A model generated the notes under the pieces. The model had not been told where the DNA came from, made no database searches, and saw only the letters and a program-made list of their open reading frames with translations. Below, piece after piece: positions 8,706 to 15,312 of a stretch of 29,451 bases of DNA (position 1 is the stretch's first letter; each line of letters starts with the position of its first letter). The translations under genes were made by a program, and so were the position numbers. The stretch is from UBA947 sp031550975 (lineage in GTDB: Bacteria > Cyanobacteriota > Vampirovibrionia > Gastranaerophilales > Gastranaerophilaceae): NCBI GenBank assembly GCA_031550975.1, contig JAVBOC010000014.1, forward strand, positions 1 to 29,451, in the 5' to 3' direction.

Positions 8706-8984
8706 ATGACTGATCATCAAGATTTGGCAGCAACGGAAAAAGAAAAAAATATTATAAGAATCCAAAAACTCATCACAGACACCGGTTCAAATATCGTGGG
8801 TTTAGAGGGTTTTCTAAGAGATGCAGATCCTGGTAGTTCTGCAGCAAAGAGCGCACGTAAAATGCTCAATAAACTTAAGCAAGTCCAAAAAATGCAGGAA
8901 CAAGAACTTGATAGAGCAACTGGTGAAGACAAGTCAAGTGAAAGTTTCTTTGGTGCCATACGACGTGGCCTGTTTGGCAAATAA
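8706..8984 (+). CDS. Small charged helical protein, unknown function
   Basis: A 92-residue soluble protein I do not recognise. It is mostly Lys/Glu/Gln-rich helix: NIIRIQKLITDTGSNIVGLE, then SARKMLNKLKQVQKMQEQEL, which has a heptad-like coiled-coil pattern at about 45-68. It ends in an amphipathic FFGAIRRGLFGK, the kind of tail that can touch membranes or partners. The start is set by TGGAG six bases before the ATG and by the promoter just downstream of the hppA terminator. No cysteines, signal peptide or membrane span. No neighbour suggests a role. Confidence 0.75.
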   Translation: MTDHQDLAATEKEKNIIRIQKLITDTGSNIVGLEGFLRDADPGSSAAKSARKMLNKLKQVQKMQEQELDRATGEDKSSESFFGAIRRGLFGK

Positions 8985-9064
8985 CATTTTTTATTTTACA
9001 GATGATATAAAACTCTGTTTTCTGGGAATAATACTTTTGTATAGGAAACCACGAGGGATATGAT

Positions 9065-9247
9065 ATGAGCGTTGATGCTTTGAGTAAAGCGGGTAATTTT
9101 CAATTGCCTATGAGCACTTTTAGTAAAGTATTAGACATGCGTTCAGACGACCATAGTTCTGTTTTTCGTCCCGCCGTGAATGCTAATTTTAGCAACAGAG
9201 AATTAGAAAATATCGGAACGTATCTTAGAGGTAACGAAAGACATTAA
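9065..9247 (+). CDS. Small hypothetical protein
   Basis: A 60-residue ORF (MSVDALSKAGNFQLPMSTFS... ending TYLRGNERH) with no recognisable domain. Support comes from a well-spaced GAGGGA before the ATG and from a TATAAA at 9006-9011 that could be its -10. The composition is soluble and mixed, with a likely short helix NRELENIGTYLRG at the end. It ends 26 bases before the next gene, whose own promoter lies in that gap. I rate it as probably real, but it could be a chance ORF. Confidence 0.55.
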   Translation: MSVDALSKAGNFQLPMSTFSKVLDMRSDDHSSVFRPAVNANFSNRELENIGTYLRGNERH

Positions 9248-9256
9248 AGTTCTTTT

Positions 9257-9267
9257 TGTGCTACAAT
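9257..9267 (+). promoter_or_regulatory. Extended -10 placed for a leaderless start of the activase gene
   Basis: TGTGCTACAAT ends six bases before the ATG at 9274. Transcription would be expected to begin at or within a base or two of the A of that ATG. There is no purine-rich Shine-Dalgarno in the region. Confidence 0.65.
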
Positions 9268-9273
9268 TAGTTC

Positions 9274-10278
9274 ATGGCACTAACAGTTTACTTAGGAATA
9301 GATGTTGGTTCGGTTACGACGAAATTGGCGCTGGTAGATGAAAGCGGCAAATTTGTTGACAGCTATATGCTGCGCACTTCAGGGAAACCTGTTATGGCAG
9401 TTCAAACAGGCTTGCGCGAACTCCAGAAGAAAAAATTAACTGATTATGTTGTCAAAGGCGTTGGTACAACAGGCAGCGGCAGAAATCTTGCCGGTGCTCT
9501 TGTTGGAGCGGACGTCATTAAAAACGAAATTACCGCTCACGCAGTTGCAGCGAGTGTCAATGTTCCGGGCGTTCAAACTATTTTAGAAATAGGCGGTCAG
9601 GACAGTAAAATTATTATTTTGCGCGACGGGATTGTAACGGATTTTGCGATGAACACGGTTTGTGCGGCAGGTACCGGAAGTTTCTTGGACCAGCAGGCAA
9701 ACAGATTAAATGTTCCGATTGAAGAGTTCGGGCAGACTGCATTGAAATCAACGAATCCTGCGCGAATCGCAGGACGCTGCGGTGTTTTCGCCGAAAGTGA
9801 TTTAATCCACAAACAACAATTGGGCTATCCTGTCGAAGATTTGCTATACGGGCTTTGTCAGGCGCTTGTTCGTAACTATTTGAGCAACTTGGCGCTTGGT
9901 AAAGAACTTTTATCAGTCGTGACTTTCCAGGGTGGTGTTGCAACGAATTCAGGCATGGTAAAAGCGTTTGAAGAAGCGCTCGGGACAGAAGTTATTGTCC
10001 CTGAAAACCACCAGACAATGGGTGCAATCGGTGCTGCATTGCTTGCGATGGAAAACCACCAATACACAGGCGTTGACACAAAATTCAAAGGTTGGGAAGT
10101 CGGCGATATGTCTTTCCAATCCGTAACTTGTACGTGCAGTGCTTGTTCAAATAGCTGCGAAGTCATCACAATTGTGGAAGGTGTTGAGGAAGTTCAACAC
10201 GTTGAAAAAATTAAAGATATTAAAGGGAATGTAATCGCACGTTGGGGCGGCACTTGCGGTCGCTACGATATAGCTTAA
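9274..10278 (+). CDS. 2-hydroxyacyl-CoA dehydratase activase-like ATPase (BadF/BadG/BcrA/BcrD family)
   Basis: An ASKHA-fold ATPase. Family members (HgdC/CompA type) use ATP and a [4Fe-4S] cluster held between two subunits to push a low-potential electron into a dehydratase. Visible motifs are LGIDVGSVTTKLALVD (phosphate 1), KGVGTTGSGRNL, EIGGQDSKIIIL (phosphate 2), MNTVCAAGTGSFLDQQ with the first cluster Cys, AGRCGVFAESDLIH with the second, and GGVATNSGM near the adenosine site. The ATPase core fills about 255-260 residues. An extra C-terminal part has CTCSACSNSCEV (Cys 286, 288, 291, 295) and GGTCGRYD, resembling the Cys module of larger activase-related proteins. No dehydratase subunit is in the window, so the partner is unknown. 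The start has no Shine-Dalgarno and appears leaderless. Confidence 0.9.
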   Translation: MALTVYLGIDVGSVTTKLALVDESGKFVDSYMLRTSGKPVMAVQTGLRELQKKKLTDYVVKGVGTTGSGRNLAGALVGADVIKNEITAHAVAASVNVPGVQTILEIGGQDSKIIILRDGIVTDFAMNTVCAAGTGSFLDQQANRLNVPIEEFGQTALKSTNPARIAGRCGVFAESDLIHKQQLGYPVEDLLYGLCQALVRNYLSNLALGKELLSVVTFQGGVATNSGMVKAFEEALGTEVIVPENHQTMGAIGAALLAMENHQYTGVDTKFKGWEVGDMSFQSVTCTCSACSNSCEVITIVEGVEEVQHVEKIKDIKGNVIARWGGTCGRYDIA

Positions 10279-10301
10279 TTTTCTTTTCATTACCCATATC
10301 C

Positions 10302-10312
10302 TGTGGTACAAT
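10302..10312 (+). promoter_or_regulatory. Extended -10 placed for a leaderless start of the first YkgJ-type gene
   Basis: TGTGGTACAAT ends six bases before the ATG at 10319, the same spacing as at 9257-9267. No Shine-Dalgarno is present. Confidence 0.65.
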
Positions 10313-10318
10313 CTTGTT

Positions 10319-10999
10319 ATGGACGCACTACAATCCTCAATCAAAAGCACCAAAGAAAAATACCGCGAAATCTTTACTTCCATGGTTGAAGTAATCAAAA
10401 GTCGTGTGGACGAAAAGAAGCCGGCGGGAATTGAAGACGTTTTTGGGGTTTATGAAGCGGGAAGCCCGGGCGCTCAGTGGCAGCAGGATGTTTTAGAGAT
10501 GTTTGAAAATGACATCGCAAAGGAAATTCATCGTAAATGGAATGAGATTTTGAGTTTCCGCAATAATTTTGAATGCGCACGCTGTACGACTTGCTGTAAC
10601 CTTGCTTGCAGTGAATTTTCACCGCAGGAATTAGCGAAAAAAGCGCAAAACAACGACAACTTTGCGACACAATTTTTAAGCGTTTTTGTTCCTTATGAAA
10701 CCCGCGAAGAAGCGCAAAAAGTTTACCCGGAATATTTGGAACTTTTAGACAAATCAGTTGATGAGGAAGTTTATTTCTATCACTGTCCAAAGCTCAATTG
10801 TGACGGGCTTTGTTCGGATTATGAAAACCGCCCTCAGATTTGCCGTGATTTCCCGGATAATCCGCTGAGTATTTTGCCGACGTCATGCGGGTATTATCAA
10901 TGGCGCGAAGAAGTTCAGCCCGTGGCGCTTATGCTGCATGCGATGTTGGAAATCATTAACTATTACAAGGAAAATATAAGTCAGTCATTGCGAGCGTAG
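10319..10999 (+). CDS. YkgJ-family cysteine-cluster protein
   Basis: A putative metal- or Fe-S-binding protein of 226 residues. The N-terminal 80 residues are helical and lack motifs. The cluster then reads CARCTTCCNLAC (Cys 86, 89, 92, 93, 97), followed by HCPKLNCDGLCSDYENRP and ICRDFPDNP and a last SCGYYQW. The spacing CxxCxxCC plus C...CxxYxxRPxxCRxFP is the signature of the YkgJ (CxxCxxCC) family. Its biochemical function is not established as far as I know. The last residues (SQSLRA) and the stop codon are encoded by the left arm of a palindromic repeat at 10984-11053. A paralogue with the same motifs is encoded at 16272. Both starts look leaderless. Confidence 0.88.
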   Translation: MDALQSSIKSTKEKYREIFTSMVEVIKSRVDEKKPAGIEDVFGVYEAGSPGAQWQQDVLEMFENDIAKEIHRKWNEILSFRNNFECARCTTCCNLACSEFSPQELAKKAQNNDNFATQFLSVFVPYETREEAQKVYPEYLELLDKSVDEEVYFYHCPKLNCDGLCSDYENRPQICRDFPDNPLSILPTSCGYYQWREEVQPVALMLHAMLEIINYYKENISQSLRA

Positions 11000-11053
11000 C
11001 GAAGCAATCCAGTCTGGATTGCCATGTTAGACTTGCGTCTTCCTCGCAATGAC
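10984..11053. repeat. Palindromic repeat (GTCATTGCGAG type) between the YkgJ-type gene and rlmN
   Basis: Outer arms GTCATTGCGAG (10984-10994) and CTCGCAATGAC (11043-11053) are perfect complements. Inner arms GCAATCCAG (11004-11012) and CTGGATTGC (11014-11022) form a nine-pair hairpin. I recall related ATTGCGAG...AGCAATCC elements in many bacteria. The left arm overlaps the 3' end of the upstream gene; the right arm ends about nine bases before the likely rlmN start. Confidence 0.88.
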
Positions 11054-11062
11054 GAGAAAAAG

Positions 11063-12082
11063 ATGAAAATACTATCAGGATTAAATTTACAAGAAATAGA
11101 GAAAATAACTGACGCACTTGGTGCATCAAAGTTTCGTGCGCGGCAAATTCATAACTGGATTTATCTAAAATCAGTCAACACGATTGATGAGATGACGGAT
11201 TTGGCGTTGAAATTCCGCGAAGAATTGAAAAAAGTCGTTTGCGTAACCGATGTTAAAATCGTCAAAAAACAGGAAAGCTCTGACGGTACGATAAAATATT
11301 TGATTGAATACGCTCCAGGACAGTGCGTGGAGACGGTTTTAATGCGTTTTGATAACAGGGCAAATCTAACAGCGTGCGTGAGTTCTCAGATTGGCTGCGC
11401 GGTTGATTGTTCGTTTTGCGCGACGGGGAAGCAGGGGTTTGTTCGCAATTTGACTTACAAAGAAATCGTCGAGCAGGTTTTAACTATCCAGCGCGATACC
11501 GGGCTAAAAGTCACTAATATCGTTTTTATGGGCCAGGGCGAGCCTCTTTTGAATTTAGATAATGTTTTGCATTCGATGGAAATTTTCAGCAATAATTTTC
11601 AGATTGGGGCAAGAAGAATAACGATTTCAACCAGCGGAATTATTCCGGGGATAAATAAGTTAGCAAAGCTTGAAATGCAGTCAACGCTTGCGATTTCACT
11701 ACACGCCCCAAGCCACAAATTGCGTGCACAGATTATGGGGATTGAGAATAAATATCCGTTAGAGGAGTTGAAAAAAACGTTAAAAAATTATGTTGAGAAA
11801 ACCGGCCGCAGGGTTACGTTTGAATACCTGTTGATTAAGGATTTAACCGACACTCTTGAGTGCGCGAAGCAGTTGGCACATTTTATCTTTGATATTAAAT
11901 GTAATGTGAATTTGATTCCTTACAATCCGATTGAGGCTGCAATGGGTTACGAAAAACCCGTACCCGGAGCGGTTATGCGGTTTAAATCAGTCGTTGAACA
12001 GTCAGGAAAAAAGGTTACTGTGCGACTGGAGCGGGGTGCAGATATCGACGCGGCTTGCGGACAGTTGCGCTCTAAGCATTAA
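11063..12082 (+). CDS. rlmN: 23S rRNA (adenine-2503-C2)- / tRNA (adenine-37-C2)-methyltransferase RlmN
   Basis: A radical-SAM enzyme that methylates C2 of A2503 in 23S rRNA and, in some bacteria, A37 of certain tRNAs. The radical-SAM cysteines are Cys112, Cys116 and Cys119 in SSQIGCAVDCSFCATGKQG, and the nearby FMGQGEPLLN, ISTSGIIPGI, AISLHAPSHKLR and NLIPYNPIE motifs are typical. The late Cys in DAACGQLR fits the catalytic methyl-carrier Cys. The start at 11063 (MKILSGLNLQEIEK) gives 339 residues, near the family norm. A longer frame opens at ATG 11024, but its first 13 residues (MLDLRLPRNDEKK) are translated mostly from the palindromic repeat, so I consider it unlikely. The Shine-Dalgarno is weak (AGAAAAAG). 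Confidence 0.95.
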   Translation: MKILSGLNLQEIEKITDALGASKFRARQIHNWIYLKSVNTIDEMTDLALKFREELKKVVCVTDVKIVKKQESSDGTIKYLIEYAPGQCVETVLMRFDNRANLTACVSSQIGCAVDCSFCATGKQGFVRNLTYKEIVEQVLTIQRDTGLKVTNIVFMGQGEPLLNLDNVLHSMEIFSNNFQIGARRITISTSGIIPGINKLAKLEMQSTLAISLHAPSHKLRAQIMGIENKYPLEELKKTLKNYVEKTGRRVTFEYLLIKDLTDTLECAKQLAHFIFDIKCNVNLIPYNPIEAAMGYEKPVPGAVMRFKSVVEQSGKKVTVRLERGADIDAACGQLRSKH

Positions 12083-12085
12083 AGC

Positions 12086-12114
12086 TTGATTTTATTTAAA
12101 AACCATGATATAAT
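12086..12114 (+). promoter_or_regulatory. Promoter of the zinc-ribbon / low-complexity protein gene
   Basis: TTGATT at 12086-12091, a 17-base spacer and TATAAT at 12109-12114, with TG one base before the -10. The leader would be about 115 bases, long for this window, and contains two very short ATG frames (MIFF and MIF) before the gene. Confidence 0.7.
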
Positions 12115-12234
12115 AGGGTATATAAATAGAGTTGTTTTCATTTGAGATGATTTTTTTCTAAATCGAGGAGCGATTTTATTACCCGAATTACATTGAATTA
12201 TTTATGATTTTTTAAATTAAGAGGCTATTTTGTT

Positions 12235-13518
12235 ATGTATGTGAACAAATGTATTAAATGCGGTCGTGAGTTTGAAACCAAGAACCCAAAAAGAGTTGTG
12301 TGTCCTGAATGTTTATATCCGGATAAAAATATGATGGTGTCGCCTGAAGGAGATTCGCCGCAGGAAAAACCTGCACAAGAGTCACAATCGCAGTCGCAGC
12401 CATCGACAGAGGGTGAAGCACCTCGCTATTACAGTGCAGGTGGGGACGAAGAAAGACCTTATCGCCCAAGACAGAATTATAACCAAGGCGGCGGCTACGG
12501 AAACCAGGGCGGCGGATACCAAAACCGTCAGCAAGGTGGTTATCAAAATCGTCAACAAGGTGGCTACAACCAAGGCGGCGGCTATCAAAACCGTCAACAA
12601 GGTGGATATCAGAATCGTCAAGGCGGCGGCTACAACCGCGATAACCAAGGCGGTGGCTACGGAAACAGACCGCAAGGCGGCGGATACAACCAAGGCGGCT
12701 ATCAAAACCGTCCACAAGGCGGTTACGGAAACCAAGGCGGTCGTCCACAAGGCGGCGGTGGTTATGGAAACAGACCACAAGGCAGCGGCTACGGAAATCG
12801 TCCGCAGGGTGGCGGTTACGGTAACAGACCACAAGGCGGTGGATATGGAAATCGTCCGCAAGGCGGCGGCTATGGTAACAGACCTCAAGGCGGCGGTTAC
12901 AACCGCGGACCAATGCAGAATAGAGCGCCAAAACAGTTGCTCATCAGCAGAGAACAATTAGAACAAATCGAATTGCTATATAAATTGATGCTTCCGCTCC
13001 CTAACCCGGATGCGCACGAAGCAATCGGTGAAAAAATAGGTTTGGAACCAAGAAAAGTATTCTTTGGTATCAACCTTGTCAGACAAAAAATGCTATTGCC
13101 AAAACTTCCGTTCCCGAAACGTAAATTGGCGATTTCACCTGACCAATTGTTTGCAATTAAGAATTTATATGAACCATTGCTTCCGTTGCCTCCAATCGGA
13201 TGCCACAAAATTATTGCTTCACAGCTTAAAATGGACGAATGGCGTGTTCACGTTGGTATCGGCTTAGTTCGCTCACAGATGGGCTTAGAGCGTTGGAACC
13301 AAGAACGCGAAGATGCTCCGGCAGAATTCAAGCAAGGCGCGAAAAAAGAGACTAAATCTAAAGCTAAAGCTAAAAAAACTGAAGAAGCGGCTGAAGAAAA
13401 ACCTAAAAAGGCTCCTGCGAAGAAAAAAGCTGAGAAAGCTGAAAAAGCTGAAAAAGCCGAGGAAAAGCCTAAAAAAGCTGCTGCAAAAAAAGCTCCTGCA
13501 AAAAAGAAGAGTGAGTAG
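12235..13518 (+). CDS. Zinc-ribbon protein with FUS-like Gly/Tyr/Asn/Gln/Arg tract, duplicated helical domain and histone-H1-like tail
   Basis: A 427-residue protein with four visible parts. (1) Residues 1-30: a zinc ribbon, CIKC (Cys 6, 9) and CPEC (Cys 23, 26). (2) Residues about 78-227: low complexity made of units such as GGGYGNRPQ, GGGYQNRQQ and GGYNQ, rich in Gly, Tyr, Gln, Asn and Arg. (3) Residues about 232-360: two tandem copies of a ~65-residue unit with the shared pattern ISxxQLxxIxxLYxxxLPLP, an H-xx-I and GIxLVRxxM. (4) Residues about 367-427: Lys/Ala/Glu-rich repeats (APAKKK, EKAEKAEKAEEKPKKAA). Parts 2 and 4 suggest RNA or DNA binding and possible condensate formation; this is inference. 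It sits between rlmN and rimM-trmD, where rRNA and ribosome-maturation genes cluster, which favours an RNA-related role. I do not recognise the duplicated unit. Confidence 0.9.
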   Translation: MYVNKCIKCGREFETKNPKRVVCPECLYPDKNMMVSPEGDSPQEKPAQESQSQSQPSTEGEAPRYYSAGGDEERPYRPRQNYNQGGGYGNQGGGYQNRQQGGYQNRQQGGYNQGGGYQNRQQGGYQNRQGGGYNRDNQGGGYGNRPQGGGYNQGGYQNRPQGGYGNQGGRPQGGGGYGNRPQGSGYGNRPQGGGYGNRPQGGGYGNRPQGGGYGNRPQGGGYNRGPMQNRAPKQLLISREQLEQIELLYKLMLPLPNPDAHEAIGEKIGLEPRKVFFGINLVRQKMLLPKLPFPKRKLAISPDQLFAIKNLYEPLLPLPPIGCHKIIASQLKMDEWRVHVGIGLVRSQMGLERWNQEREDAPAEFKQGAKKETKSKAKAKKTEEAAEEKPKKAPAKKKAEKAEKAEKAEEKPKKAAAKKAPAKKKSE

Positions 13519-13552
13519 CGTGCCTGTTTAAGGCGAAGGAGCGACAAAGCAG

Positions 13553-14053
13553 ATGAGTAAGCGAGTTTCAGTTGGTAAAATATTAAACTTCCATGGTATT
13601 AAAGGGGAAGCAAAAGTAGGCTTTTCTAAAGGTCATCAGGACTTTTTCTGTGGCCTAAAAAATGTGCTTATTGGCGACAAACCATTTGATATCAGCCAAA
13701 TTCGCCTAAACAAAAACTTTGCCATAGTGAAGTTTGACGGGATTGATTCAATTGATGAACTTATGCCGTATAAAGGGGCGTTACTTTTCGTTCAAGAGGA
13801 TGAAATCCGCGAAGCGATGGGCGAAGATGAATTTTTAATTGACGAACTCACGGGCTTGGATGTTCTTGATGAGGTTGGAAAAAAACTTGGTTTTGTAGTT
13901 GGGGTATCAAACAACGGCGCAAATGACATGTTGTCAGTAAGAACCGCTTCGGGAAAAGTTTGTTTCGTCCCGTTTGTAAAAGCTATTGTAACGGCCGTGA
14001 GCGTTAAAGACAAAACGGTTACCGTCAACAATTTGGAGGGGCTGTTAGAGTGA
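13553..14053 (+). CDS. rimM: Ribosome maturation factor RimM
   Basis: A 16S rRNA processing factor that binds ribosomal protein S19 in the 30S head. The 166 residues match the usual length. The N-terminal beta-barrel begins SVGKILNFHGIKGEAKVGFSK, the family's VGKI..xHGIKGExKV signature. The C-terminal PRC barrel contains LIDELTGLDVLDEVGKKLG and ends VCFVPFVKAIVTAVSVKDKTVTVN, like the family's (L)IPxVxxxVxxVD motif. The start is preceded by GAAGGAG about 12 bases away, a loose spacing. Its stop overlaps the GTG start of trmD by four bases (GTGA), indicating translational coupling. The rimM-trmD pair is conserved in bacteria; rpsP and rplS, often adjacent, are absent here. Confidence 0.93.
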   Translation: MSKRVSVGKILNFHGIKGEAKVGFSKGHQDFFCGLKNVLIGDKPFDISQIRLNKNFAIVKFDGIDSIDELMPYKGALLFVQEDEIREAMGEDEFLIDELTGLDVLDEVGKKLGFVVGVSNNGANDMLSVRTASGKVCFVPFVKAIVTAVSVKDKTVTVNNLEGLLE

Positions 14054-14721
14054 AATTCGACGTCCTGACGCTTTTTCCCGAGATGATTGAGAGTTATTGC
14101 TCGTTTAGTATCCTCAAACGCGCATGTGATGCCGGTGCAATTACTGTAAATACCATCAACCCGCGCGATTACTCCCAAGATAAACACAAAAAAGTCGACG
14201 ACACTCCTTACGGGGGCGGAGCGGGCATGGTTTTGGCTCCGCAGCCTTATGTGGACGCTTATGAGGGGGTAAATAAGGAAAATAATTCCATTACGATTAT
14301 GTTGACCCCGCAGGGTGAGCCTTTAACTGAGAAAATAGTAAACGAACTGGCGGAGTTTGACCAAATAATTATGCTATGCGGGCATTACGAGGGGTTTGAT
14401 GAGCGCATTCGAGAAATCATAAAGCCGCGCGAGATTTCGCTCGGGGATTTTGTTTTAACCGGCGGAGAACTGCCTGCACTGTGTGTTATGGACGCTGTGA
14501 GCCGAAAAGTCGAAGGAACACTGGGCAAAATTGACTCTGCGCACGAAGACAGTTTTTCAAACGGGCTGCTTGAATATCCGCATTACACAAAACCTCGTGA
14601 ATATAGAGGCTTGAGTGTTCCACAAGTCTTATTGGGCGGCAACCACAAAGAGATTGAAGCCTGGCGCGATGAACAAAGCCTTAAACGAACCAAAGAGCGC
14701 CGACCGGATTTAATTGATTAG
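14050..14721 (+). CDS. trmD: tRNA (guanine-37-N1)-methyltransferase TrmD
   Basis: A SPOUT-class enzyme that methylates N1 of G37 in tRNAs reading CNN and similar codons, which prevents +1 frameshifting. It begins at a GTG overlapping the rimM stop (MKFDVLTLFPEMIESY), the classical TrmD opening. The deep trefoil-knot SAM site is visible as MLCGHYEGFDERI and SLGDFVLTGGELPAL. The catalytic Asp region follows, and the C-terminal part has NGLLEYPHYTKPREYRG and VPQVLLGGNHKEIEAWR. At 223 residues it is slightly shorter than the usual ~240 because the tail ends soon after ERRPDLID. It is convergent with the next gene. The 118 bases between hold no clear terminator, only a short TGAGGC/GCCTCA pair at about 14786-14814. 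Confidence 0.95.
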   Translation: MKFDVLTLFPEMIESYCSFSILKRACDAGAITVNTINPRDYSQDKHKKVDDTPYGGGAGMVLAPQPYVDAYEGVNKENNSITIMLTPQGEPLTEKIVNELAEFDQIIMLCGHYEGFDERIREIIKPREISLGDFVLTGGELPALCVMDAVSRKVEGTLGKIDSAHEDSFSNGLLEYPHYTKPREYRGLSVPQVLLGGNHKEIEAWRDEQSLKRTKERRPDLID

Positions 14722-14839
14722 AAATCTGCTCTTGCTATCTCACTATTCACTTGTCTTAATTTATCGCACTGACGTTTGTGGAGTCGTGAGGCCATTTGGT
14801 ACGTTTCGCCTCAGCTCAACGACCAAAGAAGGCAATCCG

Positions 14840-15310
14840 CTAAAAATTAGGGTCAACAAATTTGCTGTTTAGCGGAGCGTGATAACCCACACCGTGGCGT
14901 TCTTTCGTCCAGTTCATAGCTGTAAATACAACAGCTAAACCGGCTGCGGCAATTCTTGCGATTTTCCATTTTGGCGGAGTTACGCAGGCAACAAGTCCCA
15001 GCGTGATTGGTACAACGTTATAAGCTGCCATTCTTGCCAAACCGCCCCAATAGCCTCTTACCGAGTTGCTGAAATGACGCATGTTTGAATCGAGTTCTTT
15101 TCTGAACGCATAATCTTTCATCATCTCCGAGCCAGCTTCAGGCATTTGTGTCATTCGGGTATTAATATAAGTTCTAGCTAAAGCATCAGCATCGCCGCTT
15201 TGAGCGTAAGTGTCAGCGCGCATTTTGCCCCAGGCGTGTGCGTTTCTCGCCTGTGTGAAGAGAATAATTCCGCCTAAACCTCTGGTTACGATTTGTTCTG
15301 CGATTCCCAT
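14840..15310 (-). CDS. Small membrane-associated protein of unknown function
   Basis: A 156-residue protein not recognised. The N-terminal half is soluble and helical (MGIAEQIVTRGLGGIILFTQARNA, then DADALARTYINTRMTQMPEAG). Two hydrophobic stretches follow at about 95-110 (AYNVVPITLGLVACVTPP) and 115-132 (IARIAAAGLAVVFTAMNWT), probably membrane spans. It ends NSKFVDPNF. It is the second gene of a two-gene unit: its ATG is two bases after the stop of the upstream ORF, so the two are likely co-translated. No cysteine cluster or catalytic motif is evident. Confidence 0.78.
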   Translation of the reverse strand: MGIAEQIVTRGLGGIILFTQARNAHAWGKMRADTYAQSGDADALARTYINTRMTQMPEAGSEMMKDYAFRKELDSNMRHFSNSVRGYWGGLARMAAYNVVPITLGLVACVTPPKWKIARIAAAGLAVVFTAMNWTKERHGVGYHAPLNSKFVDPNF

Positions 15311-15312
15311 TG

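Noticed and set aside
12460..12915. CRISPR-like regular repeats
   Set aside because: The repeat is a continuous in-frame coding tract with no unique spacers and no cas genes nearby.
12254..12961. Long open frames on the minus strand and in another plus frame across the Gly-rich tract
   Set aside because: They are shadows of the repeated GC-rich codons of the real zinc-ribbon protein gene; their translations are low-complexity Val/Ala/Arg/Lys runs without a start signal.
14722..14839. tRNA or small RNA gene between trmD and the convergent gene
   Set aside because: No cloverleaf or CCA end found; only a weak TGAGGC/GCCTCA pair and a short ACTATTCAC fragment resembling the heptamer repeats.
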